Shown here piece by piece: positions 16,878-26,385 of a stretch of 64,000 nucleotides of DNA; within the stretch, counting starts at the first letter, position 1; every line of letters starts with the position of its first letter. The notes below the pieces were generated by a model. The model saw only the letters and a program-made list of their open reading frames with translations, was not told the DNA's origin and ran no database searches. This stretch comes from Halarcobacter sp. (GTDB taxonomy: Bacteria; Campylobacterota; Campylobacteria; Campylobacterales; Arcobacteraceae): assembly GCF_963676935.1 (NCBI RefSeq), contig NZ_OY781470.1, positions 992,001-1,056,000 of the forward strand, read 5' to 3'. The position numbers were made by a program, and so were the translations under genes.

Positions 16878-18035
16878 GTGAAAGAGAATAGTTTATTTAA
16901 CAGACTTTCTAAAAGATTAGAGACTCTTGAAAAACTTCCAAAATTAGATGAAAAAAAATCTATTCCACAAGTTTTAGAAGAGAAAGGTATCTCAAGAAGA
17001 GACTTTATGAAATGGGCTACAGCAGTTACAGCTATGTTAGCTTTACCAGCTAACTTTACACCATTAGTTGCAAAAGCTGCTGAAATAAGTGATAGATTGC
17101 CAATTATTTGGCTTCATATGGCAGAGTGTACGGGATGTTCTGAATCTTTATTAAGAACTGATGCCCCTACTATAGATTCATTGATTTTTGACTATATCTC
17201 TTTAGAGTATCATGAAACTTTAATGGCTAGTGCAGGGTGGCAAGCTGAACATAACTTAGAGCATGCAATTGAAAAGCATAAAGGAAACTATATCCTTATG
17301 GTTGAGGGTGGTATTCCAAGTGGAGATACAAATTTTTATTTAACAATTGGTGGTCATGGTAATACTGGTGAACATAGTGCTAAAGTAGCCTGTGAAAGTG
17401 CAAAAGCAATTTTTGCTATTGGTACATGTTCATCTTTTGGTGGTGTTCAAGCTGCAATTCCTAATCCAACTGGAGCAGTTGCTTTAAGTAAAATTACTAA
17501 CAAACCAGTTATTAATGTTCCAGGATGTCCTCCAAGTGAGAAAAATATTGTAGGAACTTTATTACATTTTATTCTTTATGGTACACTGCCAGCATTAGAT
17601 GCTTATAATAGACCAAAATGGGCGTATGGACAAAGAATTCACGATTTATGTGAAAGAAGAGGTCACTTTGATGCAGGTGAGTTTGTTGAAGAGTTTGGTG
17701 ATGAAGGTGCGAAAAAAGGTTATTGTTTATATAAAGTTGGTTGTAAAGGACCATATACATTTAATAACTGTTCTAAAAATAAATTTAACCAACATACCTC
17801 TTGGCCAATTCAAGCAGGACATGGTTGTATAGGTTGTTCTGAACCAGATTTTTGGGATACTATGGGACCATTTGAAGAACCAGTTGCTGATAGATTATAT
17901 GATACTGTATTTGGTGGCTTAGGTGCAGATGCAACAGCAGATAAAATTGGTGTTGGATTATTAGCAGTTACTGGTATTGGTATAGCTGCACACGCTGCAA
18001 TTTCAAAATTTAAAAACCCAAAAGATGAGGAGTAG
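16878..18035 (+). CDS. hydA: [NiFe] hydrogenase small subunit, Tat-exported, hyd operon 2
   Basis: A 385-residue periplasmic subunit of the second quinone-reactive hydrogenase. The GTG at 16878 is preferred because AAAGGA lies 7 bp upstream; an ATG at 16848 has no such site. The Tat motif SRRDFMKW covers residues 39-46. The proximal cluster motif is canonical here (C84-T-G-C87 in AECTGCSESLLR), unlike the operon-1 paralogue. GTCSSFGG and PGCPPSE complete it. There is no supernumerary cysteine of the O2-tolerant type. A C-terminal hydrophobic anchor (KIGVGLLAVTGIGIAAHAAI) is present. It closely resembles Wolinella, Helicobacter and Campylobacter HydA. Confidence 0.95.
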   Translation: MKENSLFNRLSKRLETLEKLPKLDEKKSIPQVLEEKGISRRDFMKWATAVTAMLALPANFTPLVAKAAEISDRLPIIWLHMAECTGCSESLLRTDAPTIDSLIFDYISLEYHETLMASAGWQAEHNLEHAIEKHKGNYILMVEGGIPSGDTNFYLTIGGHGNTGEHSAKVACESAKAIFAIGTCSSFGGVQAAIPNPTGAVALSKITNKPVINVPGCPPSEKNIVGTLLHFILYGTLPALDAYNRPKWAYGQRIHDLCERRGHFDAGEFVEEFGDEGAKKGYCLYKVGCKGPYTFNNCSKNKFNQHTSWPIQAGHGCIGCSEPDFWDTMGPFEEPVADRLYDTVFGGLGADATADKIGVGLLAVTGIGIAAHAAISKFKNPKDEE

Positions 18036-18038
18036 AAA

Positions 18039-19769
18039 ATGGCAACAAAAAGAGTTATTGTTGACCCTATAACAAGAATTGAAGGACACTTAAGAATTGA
18101 AGTAGAGGTTGATGAAAATAATGTAATTCAAGATGCTTTCTCATCAGCTACTTTATGGAGAGGGTTAGAAACAATTGTAAAAAATAGAGACCCAAGGGAT
18201 GCAGGTTTTCTTATGCAAAGAATTTGTGGTGTATGTACTTTCTCTCACTATAGAGCTGGAATTGAAGCAGTTGAAAATGCCTTAGGAATTGTTCCTCCTT
18301 TAAATGCAAAATTAACTAGAAGTTTAATGAATCAAGCACTATTTATGCATGACCATGTTGTACATTTTTATCATTTACATGGATTAGATTGGGTTGATGT
18401 TGTATCAGCACTTGATGCAGATCCTGCAAAAGCAGCAAAAGAAGCTTTCAAATATACTAAATATCCAATTGCAACAGGAGAAAATGATTTAGTAAAAGTT
18501 AAAGATAGAGTAAAAGCTTTTGTTGATAAGGGTGAATTAGGGCCTTTCGCAAATGCATATTGGGGACATGGGACATTTAAATTTACTCCAGAACAAAACC
18601 TTATTGCACTTTCTCACTATTTAAAAGCACTAGAAGTACAAAGAACTGCTGCACAACTTATGGCAATGTTTGGTGGTAAACAACCACACCCTCAAAGTTT
18701 AACTGTTGGTGGGGTTACTTGTGTAATGGATCTATTAGATCCATCAAGACTTGGCGAATATATGGTTAAGTATAAAGAGGTTGCAGAGTTTATTGAACAT
18801 GCATATTATGCAGATATTAAAATGGCTGCAAGTGTTTATGCAAGTGAAGAAAGTGTTGTTCAAAAAGCTGGAACTATGAACTTTATGTCACATCAAGAGA
18901 TGCAATTAAACAGAACTGAGTATCTATTTGATACTGGTATTATTATGAATGGAGATTTATCAAAAGTTTATCCAATCAATGAAGATTTAATCACAGAAGA
19001 AGCAACTCATGCATGGTATGCAGATGATGAACCTTTACATCCATATAATGGAAAAACAAATCCAAAATATACTGGATTAAATGATAGAATGACTGTTGGG
19101 CCTGATGGGAAAGAGATTCATTCTAAATCAGTAGATGATAAAGGTAAATACTCTTGGATTAAATCACCAAGATATGATGGAAAACCGATGGAGGTTGGAC
19201 CATTATCTGGAGTATTAGTATCTTATGCTAGTGGAAATAAAAGAATTAAAAAAGTTGTAGATGAATTTTTAGCAGAAACTGGATTGCCAACAGAAGCTTT
19301 ATTTACTGCACTAGGTAGAACAGCTGCTAGATGTTTACAAGCTATGGCAATCATTAAAAATGGTGATGAGACATTTAATACATTAATTGAAAACTTAAAA
19401 GTTGACCAAGATACTTGTGCTTCTTATCTTATAGATAAAGATAAAGAGTATAAAGGAAGATTTATTGGTGATGTTCCAAGGGGTATGTTATCACACTGGA
19501 TTAGAATTAAAAATGGTGTTATAGAAAACTACCAAGCAGTTGTACCTTCAACATGGAATGCTGGTCCTGAGGATTCTAAAGGTCAAAAAGGTCCTTATGA
19601 AACAAATCTAATTGGTCTAAAAGTAGAAGATATTTCTAAACCTTTAGAGATTATTAGAGTTATTCATAGTTTTGACCCATGTATTGCTTGTGCTGTTCAT
19701 GTAATGGATAAAAAAGGTAATAACCTGGGAGTTTACAAAGTTGACCCAGTTTATGGAACTAGCTGTTAG
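18039..19769 (+). CDS. hydB: [NiFe] hydrogenase large subunit, hyd operon 2
   Basis: A 576-residue catalytic subunit. Ni ligands are C63 and C66 (RICGVCTFSH) and C548 and C551 (DPCIACAVH). A 22-residue cleavable tail follows His554. It lies 3 bp after hydA-2 with GAGGAG at the junction. It is clearly paralogous to the operon-1 large subunit and carries an extra insertion around residues 345-365 (LNDRMTVGPDGKEIHSK). It would be exported as a folded pair with HydA through Tat. Confidence 0.95.
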   Translation: MATKRVIVDPITRIEGHLRIEVEVDENNVIQDAFSSATLWRGLETIVKNRDPRDAGFLMQRICGVCTFSHYRAGIEAVENALGIVPPLNAKLTRSLMNQALFMHDHVVHFYHLHGLDWVDVVSALDADPAKAAKEAFKYTKYPIATGENDLVKVKDRVKAFVDKGELGPFANAYWGHGTFKFTPEQNLIALSHYLKALEVQRTAAQLMAMFGGKQPHPQSLTVGGVTCVMDLLDPSRLGEYMVKYKEVAEFIEHAYYADIKMAASVYASEESVVQKAGTMNFMSHQEMQLNRTEYLFDTGIIMNGDLSKVYPINEDLITEEATHAWYADDEPLHPYNGKTNPKYTGLNDRMTVGPDGKEIHSKSVDDKGKYSWIKSPRYDGKPMEVGPLSGVLVSYASGNKRIKKVVDEFLAETGLPTEALFTALGRTAARCLQAMAIIKNGDETFNTLIENLKVDQDTCASYLIDKDKEYKGRFIGDVPRGMLSHWIRIKNGVIENYQAVVPSTWNAGPEDSKGQKGPYETNLIGLKVEDISKPLEIIRVIHSFDPCIACAVHVMDKKGNNLGVYKVDPVYGTSC

Positions 19770-19778
19770 GAGCAAATT

Positions 19779-20447
19779 ATGATAAAAAAACATTATGAAT
19801 TTTCATATTGGCTTAGAGTAACTCACTGGGTTAGGGCAATTGCAATTGTAATATTAACTGCATCAGGATTTTATATTGCCTATCCTTTTATTTCTCCTGC
19901 AACAAATGGGGGAGAACCAACAAATTTTTTAAATGCTTTATTTAGATCGTGGCATATTATTTTTGGTTTTCTTTTAATTGCAGTTACAATAGGAAAATTT
20001 TATCTATTTATTTTTGATAAGCAAAGTAGATTAGAAAGGGATTCTTTCTGGGATTTTATAAATCCAAAAGTTTGGATACAACAAATAGGTTATTATATGT
20101 TAATAACTAAACATCCACATGGAAAAGGTGTTTATAATCCTCTTCAATTTATGGCATATGTAGGTATATATATATCTATAGTGATGATATCTTTAACAGG
20201 ACTTATTTTATATGTACATGTTTATCATGAGGGAATGGGCGGAGTACTTTTTGATGTAATGAGAAGTTTTGAAGTACTTTTAGGTGGATTAGCATGGGTT
20301 AGAGAATTACACCATATATTTATGTGGGTATTTATTATATTCTTGCCAATACATGTATATCTAGCAGTATTTAATTCTGTATACGGTAAAAGTGGAGCTA
20401 TGGATTCAATTATCAGTGGTTACAGATGGATTAAAAGTAAAAAATAA
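19779..20447 (+). CDS. hydC: Hydrogenase cytochrome b subunit, hyd operon 2
   Basis: A 222-residue inner-membrane cytochrome b with four helices. Candidate haem ligands lie in VTHWVR, RSWHI, ELHHIFMW and PIHVYL. Sequence similarity to the operon-1 HydC is modest, and this one matches the classical Wolinella HydC layout better. AGGAGC precedes the start. It transfers electrons from HydAB to the menaquinone pool. Its stop overlaps the hydD-2 ATG by one base, so here the protease is directly coupled, unlike in operon 1. Confidence 0.92.
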   Translation: MIKKHYEFSYWLRVTHWVRAIAIVILTASGFYIAYPFISPATNGGEPTNFLNALFRSWHIIFGFLLIAVTIGKFYLFIFDKQSRLERDSFWDFINPKVWIQQIGYYMLITKHPHGKGVYNPLQFMAYVGIYISIVMISLTGLILYVHVYHEGMGGVLFDVMRSFEVLLGGLAWVRELHHIFMWVFIIFLPIHVYLAVFNSVYGKSGAMDSIISGYRWIKSKK

Positions 20448-21010
20448 TGAATATATTAATACTAGGAATTGGTAATATTTTGTTTCAAGATGAGGGTATA
20501 GGTGCTCATTTTATACATTATATAGATGAAAAATATGAGTTTTCATCTGACAAACATAGTGTCAATATAGTTGATGGAGGAACTTTAGCCCAAAGGTTAA
20601 TTCCTCTAATCATCAAATTTGATAAAGTTTATGTGGTTGATTGTATTGATGCACTAGATTCAAAAGCAGGTGATGTTTATTTTTTTGATTATTTAAAGGC
20701 ACCTTCCGAGATTGATTGGCAAGGTAGTGCCCATGAAATTGAGATGTTACAGACATTAAATATGATAAAAATGAATGGAGATTTGCCTGAAACTCATGTT
20801 ATTGGAGTTATTCCTAAACGAATAGCAGATGATACAACTTTTGATTTAAGTGAAGAGATTGTAAAAGCAACAGCTACTATGGAACATACACTTATTAAAT
20901 CATTAGAAGAGATGGGTGTAGAGATATCTATTAGAAACAAAGATATTACTATTGAAGATATTTCAAAAATATCTTTTAAAAGAGAGATTATAAATGATTC
21001 TAGAATATAA
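20447..21010 (+). CDS. hydD: Hydrogenase maturation endopeptidase, hyd operon 2
   Basis: A 187-residue HybD-family protease. LGIGNILFQDEGIG holds the Ni-binding Glu, VVDCIDALD the Asp and SAHEIEML the His. It should process the operon-2 large subunit tail. It overlaps hydE-2 by 17 bp, repeating the hydD-hydE overlap of operon 1, which suggests the two products work together. Confidence 0.93.
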   Translation: MNILILGIGNILFQDEGIGAHFIHYIDEKYEFSSDKHSVNIVDGGTLAQRLIPLIIKFDKVYVVDCIDALDSKAGDVYFFDYLKAPSEIDWQGSAHEIEMLQTLNMIKMNGDLPETHVIGVIPKRIADDTTFDLSEEIVKATATMEHTLIKSLEEMGVEISIRNKDITIEDISKISFKREIINDSRI

Positions 21011-22619
21011 ATTTGTTTATCAATCAAACAATAATTATTTTGTTGAGTATATTGATAACATATTAAAACAAAAGGAGACAAAATATTATATTAATAGAGA
21101 AAATGAAAATATATTTTTATATGTAGAAGATGAAGAAGAAAGATTACTAAAAATTTCAGATGAGTTGTCAAATGAACTTCCAATATCAATATTTTTAAAA
21201 GATTTTGCATTGGAAGTTGTATCACAAATACCTCTTATAAACTATCAATATACCCTAGATAGTTGCCAAAAGTCTTATTGTTCAAATTGTTTAGCAGAAA
21301 TCGAAAATAAAGAAATGACAAATTATTATAATCCCTTCATAAATTGTCAACTTTGTGGTACAACTTCCAATGTTAAATCTCTTGATATCTTCGAAAATAA
21401 AGAAAAAATTGAATTTGATAATTTCAAAAATAGTTTTGAATTTTTAGCTTCTAAAATTGCCCAAGGCAAAACATTAGAGATAAAAAATGCAAATAAAAAA
21501 ATATATCTAAAAAAATTGGAAAAAGTTGAATATGAAAATCAAACTGTATTATGTACAGATATTAATAATCTGTCAAAAATAGCAGTTGGTTCAAAACAAA
21601 AAAATATATTGCTTTTAAGTCTTGAAAAACCAATTATTGAATTTAATCTAAATGCAATCTATAAAAAAAGTATGGAAATAGAATTTGATAAGATCAATGT
21701 GATTGCTTCTTGGGATTTAGTAATATATTTACTTTCAAAAGAGTTACAGAAATTAAATATAGATTTTTTAAGTATTGAGCAAGATAATCAAGAATCTAGT
21801 GTTACAGTTGAATATAAAAGAGAGTTAAATTTTCCAAAAATTTCTGTAACAGAAAACAATATCTATATACTTGAAAACAATTGTTATGATAAAAGATTAA
21901 ATAAGGTTTATAATAGTTTTGATGAGAAGTCTAAGTCTCAATTTATGGTCTTACTAGATGAAAATAAACTTTATGAAAAAACAGTTTTAAACTTTTTTAT
22001 CTCTTCAAAATATGATGATGGTATCAATCTGTATTCATCAAAAATTGATGGTCTTGTTGATATTGTAAAATATAATATTCCAAATAGTATAAGTGAGCTT
22101 ATTGAAAATATTGAAAAAACTGAAAATGGTGATAAACTAATAAATAGTTATAAAGAAAAATTTCCAGATATTTATAAAAAAGCAATAGAGTCAAATATAG
22201 ATAATAATCTAAATTCTATTACAAACTTGTGGAAAATAGCTTCAACTATTTTGGATTTGGATGATATTTATAAAACTGCAAAATCTTGCCTTTTACAAAA
22301 GGGACCAAGAATAGATTATAAACTTAAAAAAAGTGATAAATTATTTAACAAAGAGTTTGATATTGTTAGTTTTATAAAAAGTGGCATTAGTTTTAAACTT
22401 GCAGGAGTTGAAGAAAAAACTCTATCTTTAGGCTATGTTGAAAGCTTTATATATTTTATTAGTGATTTATATGATGAGGTAAATGAACAGTTTGAAGTTG
22501 ATGGAGTCTCATTTTGCGGAGATTATATAGGTGAGGAGATTATAAATAAACTAATTGCTAAAGCTTTCAATAAAACTTCTAAATTATATTATAATAAGGA
22601 TTTTCCAATACAATTATAA
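20994..22619 (+). CDS. hydE: HydE-type accessory protein with HypF-like zinc finger
   Basis: A 541-residue paralogue of the protein at 14981. It retains one zinc finger with the spacing C96-x2-C99-x18-C118-x2-C121. This is exactly the spacing of the first HypF finger encoded in the next gene, including the YxxxxxNCxxCG end. Downstream segments align in order with HypF YrdC (LASKIAQGKTLEIK vs IALKIDKGEIVAIK; SLEKPI vs SKEKPI) and with the end of the Kae1-like domain. The carbamoyl-transfer metal motifs and the final DGG are missing. It lies 18 bp before hypF. Origin by hypF duplication and decay, and a non-catalytic role, are inferences. Confidence 0.75.
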   Translation: MILEYKFVYQSNNNYFVEYIDNILKQKETKYYINRENENIFLYVEDEEERLLKISDELSNELPISIFLKDFALEVVSQIPLINYQYTLDSCQKSYCSNCLAEIENKEMTNYYNPFINCQLCGTTSNVKSLDIFENKEKIEFDNFKNSFEFLASKIAQGKTLEIKNANKKIYLKKLEKVEYENQTVLCTDINNLSKIAVGSKQKNILLLSLEKPIIEFNLNAIYKKSMEIEFDKINVIASWDLVIYLLSKELQKLNIDFLSIEQDNQESSVTVEYKRELNFPKISVTENNIYILENNCYDKRLNKVYNSFDEKSKSQFMVLLDENKLYEKTVLNFFISSKYDDGINLYSSKIDGLVDIVKYNIPNSISELIENIEKTENGDKLINSYKEKFPDIYKKAIESNIDNNLNSITNLWKIASTILDLDDIYKTAKSCLLQKGPRIDYKLKKSDKLFNKEFDIVSFIKSGISFKLAGVEEKTLSLGYVESFIYFISDLYDEVNEQFEVDGVSFCGDYIGEEIINKLIAKAFNKTSKLYYNKDFPIQL

Positions 22620-22637
22620 AAAATAAATGGAAAATAA

Positions 22638-24857
22638 ATGGAAGCAGTTTTTATTGAAGTAAAAGGTATTGTTCAAGGGGTGGGTTTTAGGCCCTTTGTT
22701 TATAACTTAGCTATTTCAAACAATCTTAATGGATGGGTTAACAATGATGACCAAGGTGTAAATATTCATCTTGAAGGTGACACTACTTCTATAAACAACT
22801 TTTTAACTAAACTTGAAAACTATGCACCACCTTTATCAAAAATAGATTCAATAAAAAAAACTAAAATTAAACAAAAAAACTATAATAGTTTTGAAATAAC
22901 AAAAAGTGAAAATACTTCAAATAAAACCACAATTATCTCCCCTGATATGGCAGTATGTGATGATTGCATTAATGATATAAATGATAAAAACAACTTTAGG
23001 TATAACTATGCTTTAACAAATTGTACAAACTGTGGACCTAGGTATTCTATTATAAAAACAGTTCCTTATGATAGATGTAATACTTCTATGGCAAATTTTC
23101 AGATGTGTAATGATTGTGAAAAAGAGTATATGGATCCAACAAATAGAAGATACCATGCACAACCAGTAGCTTGTGAAAAGTGTGGACCAAAAATCGCCTT
23201 GTATGATTCAAAAAATCAATTAATATCATCTAATGAAAGTGCAATTAAAAATATTGCTTTAAAAATAGATAAAGGTGAAATTGTAGCTATAAAAGGTATG
23301 GGTGGTTTTCATTTAATTTGTGATGCAACAAATGATAGAGTAGTTAGAAAATTAAGGGAAAGAAAAAATAGACCTACAAAACCATTTGCAGTTATGTTTA
23401 AAGATATTATTCAGATAAAAGAGTTTGCAAAATTAACAAAAAAAGAGGAAGAGATACTTGTCTCAAAAGAGAAACCTATAACTTTAGTTAAAACTATAAG
23501 TTCAAAATTGAGTTCACAAGTTGCACCAAATATTGATAGATTAGGGTGTTTTATAGCTTATACTCCTTTACATATAATACTTTTTAAGCATCTAAAAAAT
23601 CCAATTGTTGCAACTAGTGCCAATCTTTCAGATGAACCAATAATTAGACAAAAAGAGGAGTTACTTCAAAAGCTTGGAAACGTTATAGATTTTGTTTTAG
23701 ATTTCAATAGAGAGATAATAAATGCTTGTGATGATTCTGTTGTTCAAGTTGTAAATGATGATATCTCTGTCTTAAGAAATGCAAGAGGTTACGCACCATC
23801 ATCAATAAAACTTGATAAAAAAACAGACAAAAAGATATTAGCTTTAGGTGCAAATCAAAAAGCAACTATTGCATTAGCATTTGAAAACAACTTAGTATTA
23901 TCTCCTCATATAGGAGATTTAAACTCTATTACCTCAATGGAATATTTTGAAAGAACAATTAATACTTTTAAAAATTTTTATGACTTTAAACCAGATATTA
24001 TAGTTTGTGATAAACATCCAAATTATGAAAGTGTTAAATGGGCAAAAACTCAAAATATTAAAATCGTACAAATACAACATCATTATGCACATGTTTTATC
24101 AACTATGGCAGAATATAAATTAGATGAGCAGGTTTTAGCTTTCTCTTTTGATGGTACAGGTTATGGTGATGATAAAAATATTTGGGGTGGAGAGGTTTTT
24201 ATTGCAAATAAAAAAGAGTATAAAAGAATTAAACATTTTAAATATTTTAAACTTTTAGGTGGAGAAAAGTCAGTAAAAGAGCCTAAAAGAGTTGCACTTT
24301 CTTTACTTTTTGATACTTTTTCACTTGATGAAATATTAACTTTAGATACTCCTACTGTAAAAGCATTTTCAACAAATGAGATTAAAATAATGCATACAGT
24401 TTGGCAAAAAGGTTTAAATGCCCCTTTTACAAGCTCACTTGGAAGATTATTTGATGCCATAGCATCTTTTAGTGGCATATTACAAATTCAAACTTATGAA
24501 GGTCAAACAGGTCTTCAAATTGAAATGGCATATAATAGAAATATTAAAGAAGCTTATACTTATAAGATTGAAGATGAAGATATAGATTTATCAATGGCTA
24601 TCAAAGAGATTATAAAAGATAATAATAAAGAACTTATATGTACTAAGTTTATAAATATGCTTGTTAATCTAATCTTAGATATATCAAATCTATATAAACT
24701 TCCTATTGTATTAACAGGTGGCGTATTTCAAAATAAAACACTCCTAGAAGCAGTTTGTGAAAATTTGGAAAAGAGCAAAAAGAGATATTATTATTCTAAA
24801 AATATCCCTTTAAATGATGGTGGAATTGCAATGGGACAACTATATTCACAAATTTAG
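22638..24857 (+). CDS. hypF: Carbamoyltransferase HypF
   Basis: A 739-residue cytosolic enzyme that starts cyanide-ligand synthesis: it makes carbamoyl-AMP from carbamoyl phosphate and ATP and transfers the carbamoyl group to HypE. Domains in order are acylphosphatase (GIVQGVGFRPFVY, 1-90), two zinc fingers (CDDC...CTNCG; CNDC...CEKCG, about 105-185), YrdC-like (about 200-380) and Kae1-like with HHYAH, SFDGTGYG, TGGVFQN and NDGG. All key motifs are intact. It follows hydE-2, so one HypF appears to serve all three hydrogenases. Its 3' end overlaps the convergent DUF420 gene by 4 bp. Confidence 0.95.
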   Translation: MEAVFIEVKGIVQGVGFRPFVYNLAISNNLNGWVNNDDQGVNIHLEGDTTSINNFLTKLENYAPPLSKIDSIKKTKIKQKNYNSFEITKSENTSNKTTIISPDMAVCDDCINDINDKNNFRYNYALTNCTNCGPRYSIIKTVPYDRCNTSMANFQMCNDCEKEYMDPTNRRYHAQPVACEKCGPKIALYDSKNQLISSNESAIKNIALKIDKGEIVAIKGMGGFHLICDATNDRVVRKLRERKNRPTKPFAVMFKDIIQIKEFAKLTKKEEEILVSKEKPITLVKTISSKLSSQVAPNIDRLGCFIAYTPLHIILFKHLKNPIVATSANLSDEPIIRQKEELLQKLGNVIDFVLDFNREIINACDDSVVQVVNDDISVLRNARGYAPSSIKLDKKTDKKILALGANQKATIALAFENNLVLSPHIGDLNSITSMEYFERTINTFKNFYDFKPDIIVCDKHPNYESVKWAKTQNIKIVQIQHHYAHVLSTMAEYKLDEQVLAFSFDGTGYGDDKNIWGGEVFIANKKEYKRIKHFKYFKLLGGEKSVKEPKRVALSLLFDTFSLDEILTLDTPTVKAFSTNEIKIMHTVWQKGLNAPFTSSLGRLFDAIASFSGILQIQTYEGQTGLQIEMAYNRNIKEAYTYKIEDEDIDLSMAIKEIIKDNNKELICTKFINMLVNLILDISNLYKLPIVLTGGVFQNKTLLEAVCENLEKSKKRYYYSKNIPLNDGGIAMGQLYSQI

Positions 24858-25330
24858 AAAAATAGTAGAATATAAATAGCTACTCCCTTATAAGATGTTA
24901 AAGTTAAACATAGAAAAATATATTTACCAATTTTTTTATGTTTACTACTTTTAAGTTTTTCCACTTGATTATTTTTATATAGTTTATATGAGTATATATA
25001 AAGATAAAGCCATCCAGCAACTGAAAAAATAGCAATGATTATATGAATTATTAGAAAACTTAATAAAAATGAGTAAGATACTAGAGTTGACTCTTTAGAG
25101 AATTCAATAAAACCACCTGTAATTCTAACTCCTGTTTCAAATATTATAATCATAAAAAGAGTAAAAAATAATATAATCGATTGAGAAGTTAAATGTTTTT
25201 TATACTCTTTCTTTATAGCAAACCTTATGCTTATTGCTAATAAAATAGGCAAAAAAGCAAAATAGATAGTGATTAAATCTAAAAAAAAAGGGGCTTTTGT
25301 ATTTAAAAAGCCCTGTTCTAATAAAAACAT
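24854..25330 (-). CDS. DUF420-like integral membrane protein
   Basis: A 158-residue protein with about four transmembrane segments (residues 15-38, 50-70, 85-112 and 135-155). It carries a conserved-looking HIIIAI histidine. The layout resembles the DUF420 family found near respiratory and haem-copper oxidase genes, whose function is not established. It lies 1 bp downstream of the DUF3817-type gene on the same strand, so the two are likely co-transcribed, and it is convergent with hypF. Confidence 0.6.
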   Translation of the reverse strand: MFLLEQGFLNTKAPFFLDLITIYFAFLPILLAISIRFAIKKEYKKHLTSQSIILFFTLFMIIIFETGVRITGGFIEFSKESTLVSYSFLLSFLIIHIIIAIFSVAGWLYLYIYSYKLYKNNQVEKLKSSKHKKIGKYIFLCLTLTSYKGVAIYILLFF

Positions 25331-25331
25331 A

Positions 25332-25625
25332 TTAAACTGCTTTAGGCTTTATTTTTCTCTCAATAACAAATGCGCCAAAAGGGATAAGAGATAATACAAA
25401 AAGTTGAAACATTAAACCAGTATTCCATTTCTCTTTTATTTTTGCTTCAAATAATGAAATCATAAAAATTATAAATAAAACACCATGAATCATTCCAAAG
25501 ACTTTTACCGGGTAAGGGTTTTCTCCAATGTATTTTATAGGCATTGCAACAAAAACTAAAATTAAATAAGATAAACCTTCAATTGCAGATATAAGTCTAA
25601 ATCTACTTAAAGCATTACTAAACAT
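25332..25625 (-). CDS. DUF3817-like small membrane protein
   Basis: A 97-residue protein with about three hydrophobic segments. The pattern RLISAIEGLSYLILVFVAMP and GMIHGVLFIIFM matches the DUF3817 family (small integral membrane proteins of unknown function, seen in CtaG/DUF420 neighbourhoods). It is probably the first gene of a two-gene unit with the DUF420-like gene. No functional link to hydrogenase can be read from sequence. Confidence 0.65.
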   Translation of the reverse strand: MFSNALSRFRLISAIEGLSYLILVFVAMPIKYIGENPYPVKVFGMIHGVLFIIFMISLFEAKIKEKWNTGLMFQLFVLSLIPFGAFVIERKIKPKAV

Positions 25626-25740
25626 AAACGTCCTTAAATTTTTTGATATTATAATGAATTAAGATTATATTATCTTTAGCTAATTGATAAAAATTATCAT
25701 TTTATAAAAAATTAATATAATAAAAAGCTAATTATAAGAA

Positions 25741-26385
25741 TTAGTTATAATATAACTCTTTTAATATCTCAATTTGTTTGTTTTGCAGATAATTAAATTT
25801 AAATTCGCACTCTTTTAAATAGTAAAAAAAATTTTCTTCATCTACACCTTTGTATTTTTTAAGATTTTCTTCTAAATATTTCCAAAAAATATGTAAAGGT
25901 GTAGTATATGCGTATTGAGAATATATTTTATGCCATTTTAAATAGTTTTCGAAGTTTTTATTATCTTCTCCTCTATCATATCTACTAAGCTTAGGCATTA
26001 AAAGTGTAAAAACTTTTTTATTTGAGTAAAAACCTATTATATTTATAGCTTCATATAGGGAACGACTTTTATCTTTTTTTTGTCTGTTTGTAAAGTAATA
26101 GTATTCTTCATATGAACTATTATCTTGTACTGTATTGTAATGTTGTTCTTCTAAATAGTAAGCAATAAGTTTTCTAAAAAGAGTAAATCTATTTTGTATA
26201 GTTCTATAATTTACATTTAATATTTTTGCACATCTATTCGCGTTAATATTATTACAAAAAAGCTCAATAACTCTTTTGTCTATTTCTAGTTTTTTAAGAG
26301 AAAATTTTTTTTTACATACACTACATTTTTTATAATTATTTTGTAGGTTATACAATCTTTTACTTTTACAAAAGGGACATCTCAT
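25741..26385 (-). pseudogene. IS1595-like transposase relative with decayed catalytic core, possibly domesticated
   Basis: A 214-residue protein. An N-terminal zinc ribbon (CPFC...CSVCKKKF, residues 3-26) and a helix-turn-helix (CAKILNVNYRTIQNRF) are followed by an IS1595/ISXO2-like segment (KWHKIYSQYAYTTPLHIFWK, GVDEENFFYYLKECEFKFNY). The usual first acidic pair reads SYEEYYYFT and the segment carrying the second catalytic Asp is missing, so transposition activity is unlikely. The frame is intact and no terminal inverted repeats are visible. It diverges from hypB and may have been kept as a DNA-binding protein. It is listed under pseudogene only because the transposase core is decayed. Confidence 0.6.

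Noticed and set aside
17599-17832. Alternative-frame ORF inside hydA-2
   Set aside because: The hydA frame carries the conserved cluster ligands throughout this stretch; the overlapping frame is a by-product.
25741-26385. An active IS1595 insertion
   Set aside because: Catalytic acidic residues are missing, and no terminal inverted repeats or target duplication can be seen.
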